Source: an uncultured Arachnia sp. (GTDB lineage Bacteria; Actinomycetota; Actinomycetes; Propionibacteriales; Propionibacteriaceae). From it: DNA of 64,000 nt. How positions within the stretch are numbered: position 1 is the first letter of the stretch; each line of letters starts with the position of its first letter. The stretch spans positions 248,001-312,000 of the forward strand of contig CANMNB010000008.1 of NCBI GenBank assembly GCA_947499145.1, read 5' to 3'. This document shows, piece by piece, positions 1 through 9,012 of the stretch. Under the pieces are notes generated by a model that had not been told where the DNA came from, did no database searches, and saw nothing but the letters and a program-made list of their open reading frames with translations. The translations under genes and the position numbers were made by a program.

Positions 1-449
1 ATGGTGATCTGGGCCAGGGTCAGTGAGGCGGGAGAGGCCCCCAGGACGTAGTCCGGGCGGGTGGGAGCGGTGAGGGTGTCCATGCCGGGGGTGAGGTCGC
101 TGGCGAGGTAGCCGGTGGCCCCGTCATCCGGGGAGGCGTAGGGGCGGACGTCCACCAGGGCCCGCAACTGGTCGGCATCTACCGCCAGGAGATCCGCACG
201 GAGGAGAGCGGGGACGTCGAGTGCCGCCTCGGCTGCCGTGCGTGGGACGGACTCCTGCAGCAGGAACAGCCGGATGAGGACGGCCAGCGGGTCCAGGTCC
301 TCCCCGAGCGCCACTCGAGCGGGGGTTGTCATGTTGCGCCCCAACCCGGCCTGTCCCTCGTCGCCGATCCGCTCGAGGACGGCGTCGACGGTGTAGTCGG
401 CCTGCTCGAGGCGCTCTCGGAGGGCCGGGATGTCGAGGTCGAGGTCCAT
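1..449 (-). CDS. Class I SAM-dependent methyltransferase with DUF7059-type N-terminus (partial)
   Basis: Only the first 149 residues are in the window; the gene runs off the left edge. The product starts MDLDLDIPALRERLEQ and continues with a helical N-terminal region that in this actinobacterial family precedes a HemK/RsmC-like methyltransferase fold. The segment YVLGASPASLTLAQIT matches my memory of the family's conserved VLGxxxASxTLA stretch just before the SAM-binding motif, which lies outside the window. The ATG at 449 has no Shine-Dalgarno sequence but sits 7 nt after a TAGGGT box, so the mRNA is probably leaderless. The substrate is unknown; a modification of rRNA or a translation factor would be typical but is inference. 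Confidence 0.7.
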   Translation of the reverse strand, partial: MDLDLDIPALRERLEQADYTVDAVLERIGDEGQAGLGRNMTTPARVALGEDLDPLAVLIRLFLLQESVPRTAAEAALDVPALLRADLLAVDADQLRALVDVRPYASPDDGATGYLASDLTPGMDTLTAPTRPDYVLGASPASLTLAQIT

Positions 450-456
450 GGACCTC

Positions 457-462
457 ACCCTA
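457..462 (-). promoter_or_regulatory. -10 box (TAGGGT) of a leaderless methyltransferase transcript
   Basis: On the minus strand TAGGGT is followed by 7 nt and then the ATG at 449. This spacing places transcription start at or next to the start codon. No purine-rich ribosome binding site is present. Confidence 0.5.
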
Positions 463-846
463 GGTGCTACCGGCGGCCGCCGACCGGCGGACCTGGGCCG
501 GGGCCATGGGGAGGGCGGGCTGCAGCGGCGCTGACACCGCCACCTCGACGACGAACCCGCCGCCCGCGTTCCGGACGTCGCACCCAGCAAGCGTGACGGA
601 ATTGCGTGCCGCAGCGTCGCGTGACGCGGCACATGCGTCGTCGCCCTCGGCAAGCGCAGCCGCGCCAGCGATGGCAGCGAGGTCAGCGGCACCTGACACC
701 TGGCGAGCCAACGCGAACCATGCCACGGCCACGGCCGCACCCCACGCGACGGCGACCAGGGCCACGCACACCCCGACGGTGAACAAGGTGCCGACGCCCC
801 GTTCGTCCCGCCTCACGGCCGGGCGGTGGCTTCCCACCTGCTCCAT
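460..846 (-). CDS. TadE-like secreted protein (Rv3654c family)
   Basis: 128-residue protein with a short basic N-terminus, then DERGVGTLF and one hydrophobic segment (about residues 21-47), then a small extracytoplasmic Ala/Val-rich domain with two cysteines (DDACAAS, LAGCDV) that could pair. This is the layout of the TadE/TadG-like pseudopilins that close actinobacterial Tad loci. Its start overlaps the upstream tadE gene by 34 bp, so the two are very likely cotranslated. It probably acts as a minor pseudopilin or assembly factor at the membrane. The exact start is uncertain because of the long overlap. Confidence 0.72.
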   Translation of the reverse strand: MEQVGSHRPAVRRDERGVGTLFTVGVCVALVAVAWGAAVAVAWFALARQVSGAADLAAIAGAAALAEGDDACAASRDAAARNSVTLAGCDVRNAGGGFVVEVAVSAPLQPALPMAPAQVRRSAAAGST

Positions 847-1202
847 GCGTGCGCCGACACCTCCACCTCCCCCACACCCAGCAGCGGGACGTCCACTGCG
901 ACGGTCACGCTCACGCCCTCGTCGTCCTCCGTCACCTCCTGCGTGGCACCAACCGGAGCCTCCGACAGCGCCTTCGAGGCGGCGGCGTGGTCCCCCCGGG
1001 CGAGCTGCCGGGCGACTTCAGCGCTGGCCCCGGCACAGGCGGCCTGGTGGACGCCCAGGGACACGAGGCCCGAGAGGGCCACGGTGAGGACGGCTGCAGT
1101 CACGAAGCCGATGGCAAGCTCGACCGTCACCATGCCGCGCTCGGGTGCTGGGCAGCGGCCCGGGGCGGCGTCGCGACCCGCCACCCCGCGCCGCCCGGTC
1201 AC
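813..1202 (-). CDS. TadE family type IV pilus minor pilin
   Basis: 129-residue protein with the pilin-like junction ERGMVTVELAIGF, where the Glu follows a hydrophobic start as in class III signal sequences. A single hydrophobic helix (about residues 25-50) and a beta-rich C-terminal half follow. The first about 22 residues are rich in Arg/Gly/Pro and would be the cytoplasmic leader removed by a prepilin peptidase; no peptidase gene lies in this window. The start codon overlaps the end of the DUF4244 gene by 4 bp, and the 3' end overlaps the next TadE-like gene. Order and sizes match the Rv3656c-Rv3655c-Rv3654c block. Confidence 0.75.
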   Translation of the reverse strand: MTGRRGVAGRDAAPGRCPAPERGMVTVELAIGFVTAAVLTVALSGLVSLGVHQAACAGASAEVARQLARGDHAAASKALSEAPVGATQEVTEDDEGVSVTVAVDVPLLGVGEVEVSAHAWSRWEATARP

Positions 1203-1435
1203 CGACTGACCTTGGCCAGGTTCGTGAAGATGTCGATGACCCAGTCGTAGAGGAACTGGAAGAACGCGTTGTCGTTGAAGATGCGCATGAGCACGAGCGC
1301 GGCCGTGGCAGCCGCGACGAGTCCGATGGCGTACTCGACGGTGGTGAGCCCTCGCTCGGCCAGCTGGCGGGTCGTCGGGCGCGTGCGCGCCGCGGCTGCC
1401 GGGTGGTCGTCAACCTCAGTGAGGCCGTGGTCCAT
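1199..1435 (-). CDS. DUF4244 Flp-type pilin subunit
   Basis: 78-residue protein. The ATG at 1435 is preferred over an in-frame codon 12 residues upstream because AGGAAGGA lies at ribosome-binding distance from it. The sequence has a hydrophilic leader, then RGLTTVEYAIGLVAAATAAL, the Flp/TadE pattern with Glu at position +5 of the mature helix, then a short tail (FQFLYDWVIDIF). DUF4244 proteins are the major pilin candidates of actinobacterial Tad loci. First gene of the short pilin operon, with a 4-bp overlap to tadE. The ATPase and membrane genes it would need lie 7 kb away at 8.4-10.9 kb. Confidence 0.82.
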   Translation of the reverse strand: MDHGLTEVDDHPAAAARTRPTTRQLAERGLTTVEYAIGLVAAATAALVLMRIFNDNAFFQFLYDWVIDIFTNLAKVSR

Positions 1436-1542
1436 GGTGGATTCCTTCCTGTCTGCCCAGATGCCCCTCATCTGGTCGCACTACCACCATGGGTGTGAGC
1501 GCCGGGTGATCCCCAGATGCGGGTGGGCCGGTGGAAAAGTCC

Positions 1543-3804
1543 TCAGCCGTCGAGCAGTTGACGCAGCAACAGGGCGGCGTCGCCGCGGTCCAGCACCTGG
1601 TTCGCGTTGCCGCACTTGGGAGACACGATGCAGGCGGGACAACCGTCCTCACACGAGCAGGTCTCGAGCCGCTCCAGGGTGGCGGCCAGCCACTTCTCGG
1701 CAACGAGGAACGCGTGGGCGGCGAAGCCTGCTCCCCCGGCCATCCCGTCGTGGACGAAGACGGTGGTGGACCCGGTGTCGGGGTGCATCGGGGTGGAGAC
1801 ACCACCGATGTCCCACCGGTCGCACGGCGCGAAGGCCGGCAGCAGCCCAATGGCGGTGTGCTCCATCGCGTGGGCCGCCGCGCCCAACTGCAGGGCCGGC
1901 CACTTCAACCGGTCCTCCATCTCGCGGGGCACGCTCCACCACACCGCCTGCGTGCGCAGGCACCGCTCCGGCATGTCGAGGGGCGTGGAGTCCAGCACCT
2001 CGTGCGTGGTCTCGTCGCGCCGGAGATAGCCCGTGACCTGCGAGGTGAGCTGGACGTCGCCAAAGCACAGCTGGGTGGCGCCGAGGTCGCGGCGCCGCAA
2101 CTCACGCAGCACCTCGATCTCGAACATGGACTGCGGCTGCGTGTAGTAGCGCGGCCTGGCGGAGGTCACGAGCGCCTGGCTGGCCTCCGGATCCAGCGCT
2201 GCGACCGCCCAGGCATCGCCTTGGTGCAGGTAGATCGCCCCGGGGTGGACCGTCCGGTCGGCCGCCTCACGGTCCACGACACCGAGGAGACGGCCAGTTT
2301 CGCGCTCGATGATCTCGATCGGTGCGGCCTCGGTGGATCGCAGGGAAATGTGGTCGACGGCGCGGTCCGCCCGTGTCCAGAACCACCGGCCGCCCCTGTC
2401 CCGGAGCACGCGCTGGGCGGTGAGGGCCTCCAGGAGGGGGACCGTGGAGGGACCGAACCAGCGCTCGTCGTCGGGACTGAGCGGGTACTCCTGAGCGGCC
2501 GCCGCCAGGTGCGGGCCGAGGACGTGTGGGTTCTCGGGATGCAGAACGGCGTTCTCGACCGGCGCATCGAAGACCAGTTCCGGGTGACTGAGCAGGTAGG
2601 CGTCGAGCGGGTTCTCACGGGCGAGGAGCACGACGAGCGACTCCTGTCCGGCGCGTCCCGCCCTTCCTGCCTGCTGCCAGAACGACGACAGCTTGCCCGG
2701 ATAACCGGACACGAGGACGGCGGCGACCCCGGCAACGTCGATGCCGAGCTCGAGGGCGTTGGTGGTGGCCAGGCCGGTGATGGCTCCGGACTGCAGGCCG
2801 GCCTCGAGTTCCCGTCGGTCCAGCGCGAGGTAGCCGCCCCGGTAGGACGCGATCCGGGCCGCGTCGTCGGACAGTTCCTGGGCTGCGACCGACACGAGTT
2901 CCGCCCCGGCGCGGGACGCGACGAAGGCCAGGGTCTGGGCGCCGGCGTCGCTGAGGTTGGCCAGCAACTCCGCCGTGTCGAGGCGCAGCGACGACGTGGG
3001 CTGCCACAACGCCACCGAGCGCCCGCCGGCAGGCGCCGTGGACTGGTCGACCACCGCCACCTCCGGCTCGCCGGCCAGTAGGCCGCCGAAGGCGCCGGCG
3101 TTGGGCATCGTCGCGGACGACACCAGGATCGTCGGGTTCGCCCCGTGGAGCGCCGCGAGCCGGCGCAGGCGCCGCAGCACCTGCGCGACGTGGGCGCCGA
3201 ACACCCCCTGGTAGCGATGTGCCTCGTCGACGACGATGTAGCGCAGATTGCCGAGGAAGCCTCCCCAGCGTTCATGCTGCGGGAGGACCGAGAAGTGCAG
3301 CATGTCCGGGTTGGTGAACACCAGGTTGGCGTGGTCGCGTGCGTAGCGCCGCTCCGCGGGATCCGAGTCGCCGTCAAGGGTGGCCGCGCGCCAGCCCTCG
3401 GGCGCCATCGCCCGCGCTGCTCGGTACTGGTCGTGGGCCAGGGCCTTGGTGGGTGCCAGGTGGATGGCGGTGCTGCGCGGCCGCGCCAGCCTGCGCGGGG
3501 AGGGCGGGGGCTCCTCGAAGGCGGCCGCGACCACCGGCATCAGGTACGCCAGCGACTTCCCGGAACCGGTGGGCGTGCAGATCGCGCTGTGCCGACCGGC
3601 GTGGGCCAGGGCGGCGAACTCCGACTGATGCCGCCACGGGCGCTGGATCCCGCTGCACCGGATGGCCTCGACCGCGGGCGCAGGCAGCCAGTCCGGCCAG
3701 TCGCCCAGGATGCCGTCGCGCCCGGGCAGGTGGCGCAACGCCACCACCTCCGGCCGGTCCAGCACCCATTCCCACTCCACCCGGACCACTCTGCCAAACA
3801 GCAC
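1543..3804 (-). CDS. DEAD/DEAH-box helicase with C-terminal DUF1998 zinc domain (Hrq1/MrfA-like)
   Basis: About 753 residues. An SF2 helicase core is visible: Walker A TPTGSGKS near residue 72, DEAH box VVDEAHRY, motif III SSATM, and motif VI QQAGRAGRAGQ. The C-terminus carries a cysteine cluster, CSCEDGCPAC...PKCGN, typical of DUF1998 in the Hrq1/MrfA DNA-repair helicases. It probably unwinds DNA in damage repair, by family. The reading frame stays open to 4242, but the stretch above 3804 is an Arg/Pro-rich shadow of putA. GTG 3804 is chosen because AGGACGGG precedes it and the helicase family begins near LPGRDG; GTG 3780 is the alternative. Divergent from putA. Confidence 0.88.
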   Translation of the reverse strand: MLFGRVVRVEWEWVLDRPEVVALRHLPGRDGILGDWPDWLPAPAVEAIRCSGIQRPWRHQSEFAALAHAGRHSAICTPTGSGKSLAYLMPVVAAAFEEPPPSPRRLARPRSTAIHLAPTKALAHDQYRAARAMAPEGWRAATLDGDSDPAERRYARDHANLVFTNPDMLHFSVLPQHERWGGFLGNLRYIVVDEAHRYQGVFGAHVAQVLRRLRRLAALHGANPTILVSSATMPNAGAFGGLLAGEPEVAVVDQSTAPAGGRSVALWQPTSSLRLDTAELLANLSDAGAQTLAFVASRAGAELVSVAAQELSDDAARIASYRGGYLALDRRELEAGLQSGAITGLATTNALELGIDVAGVAAVLVSGYPGKLSSFWQQAGRAGRAGQESLVVLLARENPLDAYLLSHPELVFDAPVENAVLHPENPHVLGPHLAAAAQEYPLSPDDERWFGPSTVPLLEALTAQRVLRDRGGRWFWTRADRAVDHISLRSTEAAPIEIIERETGRLLGVVDREAADRTVHPGAIYLHQGDAWAVAALDPEASQALVTSARPRYYTQPQSMFEIEVLRELRRRDLGATQLCFGDVQLTSQVTGYLRRDETTHEVLDSTPLDMPERCLRTQAVWWSVPREMEDRLKWPALQLGAAAHAMEHTAIGLLPAFAPCDRWDIGGVSTPMHPDTGSTTVFVHDGMAGGAGFAAHAFLVAEKWLAATLERLETCSCEDGCPACIVSPKCGNANQVLDRGDAALLLRQLLDG

Positions 3805-3845
3805 AAGTGGCCCCGTCCTGACCCGCCGTCGGAGAGACTGGGCCC

Positions 3846-6800
3846 ATGTCCGACACCGTCGTGGGATCACAGGCCCTGGCCGACCTCGTCGAGGCCGCAC
3901 TCGACCTCGCGGAGCAGTGGCGCCTCCGCGCCGCGCACGGCGAGACCAGGGCCGAACGCACCACCGGGCGACAGCTGGCCGCCCTCCTCCGCGACGAGGA
4001 GGGCCTGGCCCTGGCGGTGCGGTTCGTCGACGAGGTGGCCCGCCCTGAGGACGTGCGCGCGGCGGCCCGGGCGCTGGCGACGCTGCACTCCGACCCCGCA
4101 TTCCTGGGCACCTCGGACCGACTGCTCCTGGCCGCCGGTCGACGCTTGGCCCCCCTGCTCCCCCGCATCGTCGTCCCGGCGGCGAAGTGGCGGCTGCGGC
4201 AGCTCGTCGGGCACCTCGTCGTGGACGCCGACCCCCGGGCACTGGGACGGCATCTGGAGCGGCATCGCGACTCCCGCCTCAACATCAACCTCCTGGGGGA
4301 GGCGGTGCTCGGAGAGCAGGAGGCCGCGGCTCGCGCACGGCGCGTCGAGGCTCTCCTCGAGCGCGACGACGTCGACTACGTCTCCATCAAGGTGAGCTCC
4401 GTGGTCTCCCAGATCTCCACCTGGGACACGGCAGGCACCGTGGCCCGCGTCGCTGCACGGCTCCGGCCCCTCCTGCAGCGCGCTGCCGGGCGCACACCCC
4501 ACGCGTTCGTGAACCTGGACATGGAGGAATACCGCGACCTCGACCTCACCCTCGAGGTGTTCGAGGCCCTCCTCTCGGAGCCGGAGCTGCGCCACCTCGA
4601 GGCCGGCGTCGTGCTGCAGGCCTACCTGCCGGACTCCGGCGCCGCGCTCGAGCGGCTCATCAGTTTCGCCGGGCGACGGGCAGCCGCGGGAGGGGCCGGC
4701 ATCAAGGTGCGGCTCGTCAAGGGGGCGAACCTCTCCATGGAGCGGGTGCAGGCCGAGGTCAAGGGTTGGAGGCCCGCCCCGTACGACACCAAGGAGGAGG
4801 TCGACGCCAACTACCTGCGCCTCGTCGAACGCGCCCTGCGTGGCGACACGGCACTGCGCGTCGGCGTCGCGAGCCACAACCTCCACGACCTCGCGATGGC
4901 GCACCTGCTGGCTCGGCACCGCGGAGTCACGGACCGGATGGACGTCGAGATGCTCCAGGGGATGGCCCCGGCCCTGGCCCGGACGGCGGCGGAGGACGTC
5001 GGATCGCTCGTGCTCTACACGCCGGTGGTGGCGAAGCGGGACTTCGACGTCGCCGTCGCCTACCTCGTGCGGCGACTCGAGGAGAACGCGCAGCCGCAGA
5101 ACTTCCTCCATGCCTGGTTCAGTGCTGACGCCGGGAAGGCGCTGGAGCGGCAGCGGCAGGCTTTCCGGCGCGCAGTGGCTGCCGTGGACGAGACCCGCTC
5201 CGAACGACGCCGCCAGCCCGGTCGACCCCAGATCACCGCACGATTCGCCAACACGCCCGACTCGGATCCCGCGCTCCACGAGACGCGGGAGTGGGCCAAG
5301 GCGGCGATCGCGGAGCCATCGAGCCCCGCGGCCACAGCCCTGGCCCAGCGCGAGGAGGTGGACCGCGTCGTGGACCGTGGCCGCCGAGCGGGCGAGGTCT
5401 GGGCCGCGCAGGATCCGGGTCGGCGCGCGAACATCCTCCTCGAGGTCGCCCGCGTCCTTGATGCGCAGCGAGGAGACCTCCTCCGGGTCATGGCCCACGA
5501 GGCCGGCAAGACGGTCGACCAGGCGGACCCCGAGATCAGCGAGGCCGTCGACTTCGCCCGCTACTACGCGGATCGGTGCCGCGAACTGGCACCGGGATCA
5601 CCTCTGACCGACGGCTCCTCGCCGGTGCCTCGACGGCTCACTCTGGTCACGCCGCCGTGGAACTTCCCCGTCGCGATCCCCGCCGGCGGCGTCCTGGCCG
5701 CACTGGCTGCTGGCTCCGCCGTCGTGATCAAACCAGCGCCACAAGTGGTGCGCTGCAGCGAGGTGGCGATGCAGGCCCTGTGGGCAGCCGGCGTGCCGAA
5801 GGACCTGCTGCAACTCGTCCGGACGGACGAGGGCGACGTCGGGCGACACTTGGTCAGCCACCCGGGAGTGGACCAGGTGGTGCTGACGGGTGCCATCGAG
5901 ACGGCCCGGTTGTTCTCCTCCTGGCGTGCGGGTCGGGAGAACGGCCCCCTGGTCAGTGCCGAGACCTCGGGGAAGAACGCCCTCGTCGTGACTCCCGCGG
6001 CGGACCTCGACCTCGCGGTTGCGGACCTGGTTGCCTCCGCCTTCGGCCACGCGGGGCAGAAGTGCTCGGCCGCCTCGCTCGGGATCCTCGTCGGCTCCGT
6101 CGCGAGGTCCGAGCGGTTCCGTCGCCAGATCGTCGACGCCGTCTCCTCGCTCCGCGTCGGCTGGCCGGACGACCTCGGCACCACGATGGGGCCGCTCATC
6201 GAGCCCCCGTCGGACAAGCTCCGCCGGGCACTGACAACCCTGGATGCCGGGGAGAGCTGGCTCGTGGAGCCTCGGCAACTCGACGCGGACGGGCGCTTGT
6301 GGTCCCCGGGCGTCAAGGAGGGAGTGCGTCCGGGATCGTTCTTCCACCTCACTGAAGTCTTCGGGCCCGTCCTGGGCCTGATGGCGGCCACCGACCTGGA
6401 CGAGGCCCTCGAATGGCAGAACGCCCCGGAGTTCGGACTGACCGGCGGCATTCACAGCTTGGACGAGGACGAGATCAGGCGGTGGGTCGAGCACGTCCAG
6501 GTGGGGAATGCCTACGTGAACCGCGTGACCACGGGCGCCGTGGTGCGTCGCCAACCGTTCGGCGGCTGGAAGGCGTCCTCGGTAGGGTCCGGCGCCAAGG
6601 CCGGTGGCCCCAACTACGTGGCGACACTGACGGGATGGACCGACACCGACCTACCTCGACAGCAGGCACAACCGTCGCCCGAGGTCTCCCAGCTTCTCGA
6701 GCTCCTGGCTGCCCTGGCCGGTTCACCGACCGAGGTCGAGTGGTTGCGGACCGCGTGCCGATCCGACGCCCACCACTGGCTCCACGAGTTCTCGCTGCCG

Positions 6801-7256
6801 CGTGACGAGACAGGTCTCGTCTCCGAACTCAACCTGTTCACCTACCGTCCCCTCCCCGAACTGGTCATCGTGGCAGGCGCTGGTCCGGCCGTGGAGCTCG
6901 CACGCGTCATCCTCGCGGCGCGGGCCGCGGGCGTCAGCCCCAGGATCACGCTGCTCCCGGCAGCGGAGCAGTCGGTCCGGGAATGCTGCGACCGCTGCCC
7001 CGGGGGCAGGTTGCTGTGGGAGTCCCTGGAACCTCTGCTCGTTGACCCCGCACAGGCGTTCCGGGCGCTGCGCGTCCGGGTGGTCGGGGACGTGGGGGCC
7101 CTGCTCGACGAGCTGGTGACGGCGGGCGTCGACGTGCACGGAACGCCGGTGGTGGCCAACGGCCGGCTCGAGATGCTGCACGTCCTGAGGGAGCAGGCAG
7201 TGAGCCGGACCCTGCACCGCTACGGACACGTCCTGGCTGGGCGCGACCCCCGCTAG
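3846..7256 (+). CDS. putA: Bifunctional proline dehydrogenase / L-glutamate-gamma-semialdehyde dehydrogenase
   Basis: 1136 residues. Oxidises proline to P5C with FAD, then P5C/glutamate semialdehyde to glutamate with NAD+. The N-terminal half is the proline dehydrogenase barrel (YVSIKVSS, VRLVKGANL, VGVASHNLHDLA). The aldehyde dehydrogenase domain follows: TPPWNFPVAIP near residue 600, the general base region SAETSGKN near 705 and the catalytic cysteine GQKCSAA near 740. There is no ribbon-helix-helix DNA-binding domain, so it is not an E. coli-type self-repressing PutA. The last about 220 residues have no motif I recognise. Its stop abuts that of the convergent ald gene with no spacer. Confidence 0.95.
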   Translation: MSDTVVGSQALADLVEAALDLAEQWRLRAAHGETRAERTTGRQLAALLRDEEGLALAVRFVDEVARPEDVRAAARALATLHSDPAFLGTSDRLLLAAGRRLAPLLPRIVVPAAKWRLRQLVGHLVVDADPRALGRHLERHRDSRLNINLLGEAVLGEQEAAARARRVEALLERDDVDYVSIKVSSVVSQISTWDTAGTVARVAARLRPLLQRAAGRTPHAFVNLDMEEYRDLDLTLEVFEALLSEPELRHLEAGVVLQAYLPDSGAALERLISFAGRRAAAGGAGIKVRLVKGANLSMERVQAEVKGWRPAPYDTKEEVDANYLRLVERALRGDTALRVGVASHNLHDLAMAHLLARHRGVTDRMDVEMLQGMAPALARTAAEDVGSLVLYTPVVAKRDFDVAVAYLVRRLEENAQPQNFLHAWFSADAGKALERQRQAFRRAVAAVDETRSERRRQPGRPQITARFANTPDSDPALHETREWAKAAIAEPSSPAATALAQREEVDRVVDRGRRAGEVWAAQDPGRRANILLEVARVLDAQRGDLLRVMAHEAGKTVDQADPEISEAVDFARYYADRCRELAPGSPLTDGSSPVPRRLTLVTPPWNFPVAIPAGGVLAALAAGSAVVIKPAPQVVRCSEVAMQALWAAGVPKDLLQLVRTDEGDVGRHLVSHPGVDQVVLTGAIETARLFSSWRAGRENGPLVSAETSGKNALVVTPAADLDLAVADLVASAFGHAGQKCSAASLGILVGSVARSERFRRQIVDAVSSLRVGWPDDLGTTMGPLIEPPSDKLRRALTTLDAGESWLVEPRQLDADGRLWSPGVKEGVRPGSFFHLTEVFGPVLGLMAATDLDEALEWQNAPEFGLTGGIHSLDEDEIRRWVEHVQVGNAYVNRVTTGAVVRRQPFGGWKASSVGSGAKAGGPNYVATLTGWTDTDLPRQQAQPSPEVSQLLELLAALAGSPTEVEWLRTACRSDAHHWLHEFSLPRDETGLVSELNLFTYRPLPELVIVAGAGPAVELARVILAARAAGVSPRITLLPAAEQSVRECCDRCPGGRLLWESLEPLLVDPAQAFRALRVRVVGDVGALLDELVTAGVDVHGTPVVANGRLEMLHVLREQAVSRTLHRYGHVLAGRDPR

Positions 7257-8372
7257 TCAGCCCAGCAGCTCCGTCACGTCCACGTGCCGCCGGCCGAGGG
7301 CCTCGCCCACGGCGCGGTTGGTGACCTGGGAGGCGTGCGTGTTCAATCCCAGCGCGAGCGCTGGGTTCCTCCGTATCGCCTCCCGCCAGCCCCTGTCGGC
7401 GAGTTCGAGCACGTACGGGAGCGTGGCGTTGGTGAGCGCCAGCGTCGAGCTGTGCGGAACCGCCCCCGGCATGTTGGTGACGCAGTAGAAGATCGAGTCG
7501 TGCACCTCGAACGTGGGCTCGGCGTGAGTGGTGGGTCGGGAGTCCTCGAAGCACCCGCCCTGGTCGATGGCGATGTCCACCAGGACGGATCCCGGCTTCA
7601 TGGCCTCGACCATGGCGTTGCTGACGAGTTGGGGCGCACGGCCCCCGGGCAGCAGCACCGCGCCGATCACCACGTCGGCGGCGGCAACTTCGGACGCGAT
7701 CGTCAGCTCGTGGGAGGCCAGTTGCTTGATCGTGCCGTGCCACTCCCAGTGGATCTGACGCAGCTTGTCCAGGTTGGTGTCGAGCACCGTGACGTCGGCG
7801 CCCATGCCATGGGCAATCGCCGCGGCGTTCTGGCCGGACACCCCGCCGCCCAGGACGACGACCCTCGCGTTGGGAACGCCGCCGATGCCGCCCATCAGCA
7901 CACCCCTGCCGCCGCGCGGGCGCATCAGGTGGAACGCCGCCACCTGGGGCGCCAGGCAACCGGCCACCTCGCTCATGGGGTGCAGCAGCGGGAGCTGCCC
8001 GTTGGCGAGTTGCACGGTCTCGTAGGCAATGGCCGTCGTGCCAGCCTCCAGCAGGGCATCCGCGCAGTCCTGCTCCGCGGCCAGATGGAGGTAGGTGAAG
8101 AGCATCTGGTCGTCGCGCAGGAAGTCGAACTCCTGCTGCACCGGCTCCTTGACCTTGAGGACGAGATCCCCGAAGTCCCAGGTCGACGCGGCGTCCGGAA
8201 GAATCGTCGCGCCGACCCGCCGGTAGTCGTCGTCGAGCAGGGCGGAGCCACGGCCCGCACCGGTCTCGACGGCGACCTCGTGGCCCCGCCGCACCAGTTC
8301 GTTGGCGCCGGTCGGCGTCAGCGCCACCCGGTACTCGTGGTCCTTGGTCTCGCGCGGAACCGCGATCCTCAT
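7257..8372 (-). CDS. ald: Alanine dehydrogenase
   Basis: 371 residues, the usual length for the family. Catalyses reversible NAD-dependent oxidative deamination of L-alanine to pyruvate and ammonia. The sequence begins [20 protein letters not shown], the family signature, and has the Rossmann motif [14 protein letters not shown] in the middle. GGAGGAG lies 8 nt before the ATG. Convergent with putA; together the pair would feed proline and alanine into central metabolism, although they are on opposite strands and need not be co-regulated. The last gene before the tad block resumes at 8.4 kb. Confidence 0.95.
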   Translation of the reverse strand: MRIAVPRETKDHEYRVALTPTGANELVRRGHEVAVETGAGRGSALLDDDYRRVGATILPDAASTWDFGDLVLKVKEPVQQEFDFLRDDQMLFTYLHLAAEQDCADALLEAGTTAIAYETVQLANGQLPLLHPMSEVAGCLAPQVAAFHLMRPRGGRGVLMGGIGGVPNARVVVLGGGVSGQNAAAIAHGMGADVTVLDTNLDKLRQIHWEWHGTIKQLASHELTIASEVAAADVVIGAVLLPGGRAPQLVSNAMVEAMKPGSVLVDIAIDQGGCFEDSRPTTHAEPTFEVHDSIFYCVTNMPGAVPHSSTLALTNATLPYVLELADRGWREAIRRNPALALGLNTHASQVTNRAVGEALGRRHVDVTELLG

Positions 8373-8424
8373 CAGTCGACTCCTCCACCGCTGCAGGTCC
8401 GTTCAGGCTAGCCCGACCGGCTGG

Positions 8425-9012
8425 TCAGCCGCCGAGGAACCCCGAGACCAGGCCGACGATGATGGGGACCACTCCCACCAGCACGAAGGCCGGCAGGAAG
8501 CACACCATGAGCGGCAGCACCGCCCTCACTCCGACCGTACGCGCACGACGGTGGGCCGCCGAAGCGAACTCGCGCCGGAGCTCGGCGGCGTGGACGGTGA
8601 GCAGCTCCAGCACCGACGCCCCGGACTCCGCCGCCATCGCCAGGTCGGGCGCGACGGCCGCCCACCCGGGGAGATCCCGGACGCGCAGCCACGCCTCCGG
8701 CTCACCCGCGCCGAGCTGCAACGACCCGCGCACCAGGTCGAGAGCCGTGCGTACCTCCTGTTCCGAGACGTCCGAGAGGATCTCCAGCGCGCGCACGAGC
8801 GGCACACCCGACGCCAGCGCTTCAGCGAGGAGTTCAAGGACCTCCGGCAGACCCGCCGGGGCCGAGTCCCGTGCGGGACGGGTCACCCGGCTCGACAGCC
8901 AATGCCGGAGAGGCGGCACCCTCGGACGCGCGGGTCCCGGTCGGTGAGGGGCTCGCCAGAGCAGGACCACAACGGCCGCCAGGATCGCGGCTCCGACCGC
9001 CGTCACGTGCAT
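8425..9012 (-). CDS. tadC: Type II secretion F-domain membrane protein (TadC-like)
   Basis: 195 residues with a hydrophobic N-terminal helix, a central cytoplasmic helical domain (LPEVLELLAEALASGVPLVRALEIL, the T2SSF pattern) and two C-terminal membrane segments (VLPLMVCFLPAFVLVGVVPIIVGL). Inner-membrane platform protein of the Tad machine, expected to contact TadA and TadB. Its start overlaps tadB by 10 bp. The short length is normal for the actinobacterial form (compare Rv3657c). No pilin gene follows directly: ald intervenes and the pilin block is at 0.5-1.4 kb. Confidence 0.82.
   Translation of the reverse strand: MHVTAVGAAILAAVVVLLWRAPHRPGPARPRVPPLRHWLSSRVTRPARDSAPAGLPEVLELLAEALASGVPLVRALEILSDVSEQEVRTALDLVRGSLQLGAGEPEAWLRVRDLPGWAAVAPDLAMAAESGASVLELLTVHAAELRREFASAAHRRARTVGVRAVLPLMVCFLPAFVLVGVVPIIVGLVSGFLGG

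Noticed and set aside
1531-3081. 516-codon frame on the plus strand over the helicase
   Set aside because: Antisense to conserved helicase motifs, no recognisable domain, no ribosome site; a high-GC shadow.
3805-4242. Extension of the helicase frame by 146 codons
   Set aside because: Arg/Pro/Gly-rich antisense of the putA start; the helicase N-terminus and a ribosome site fit at 3804.
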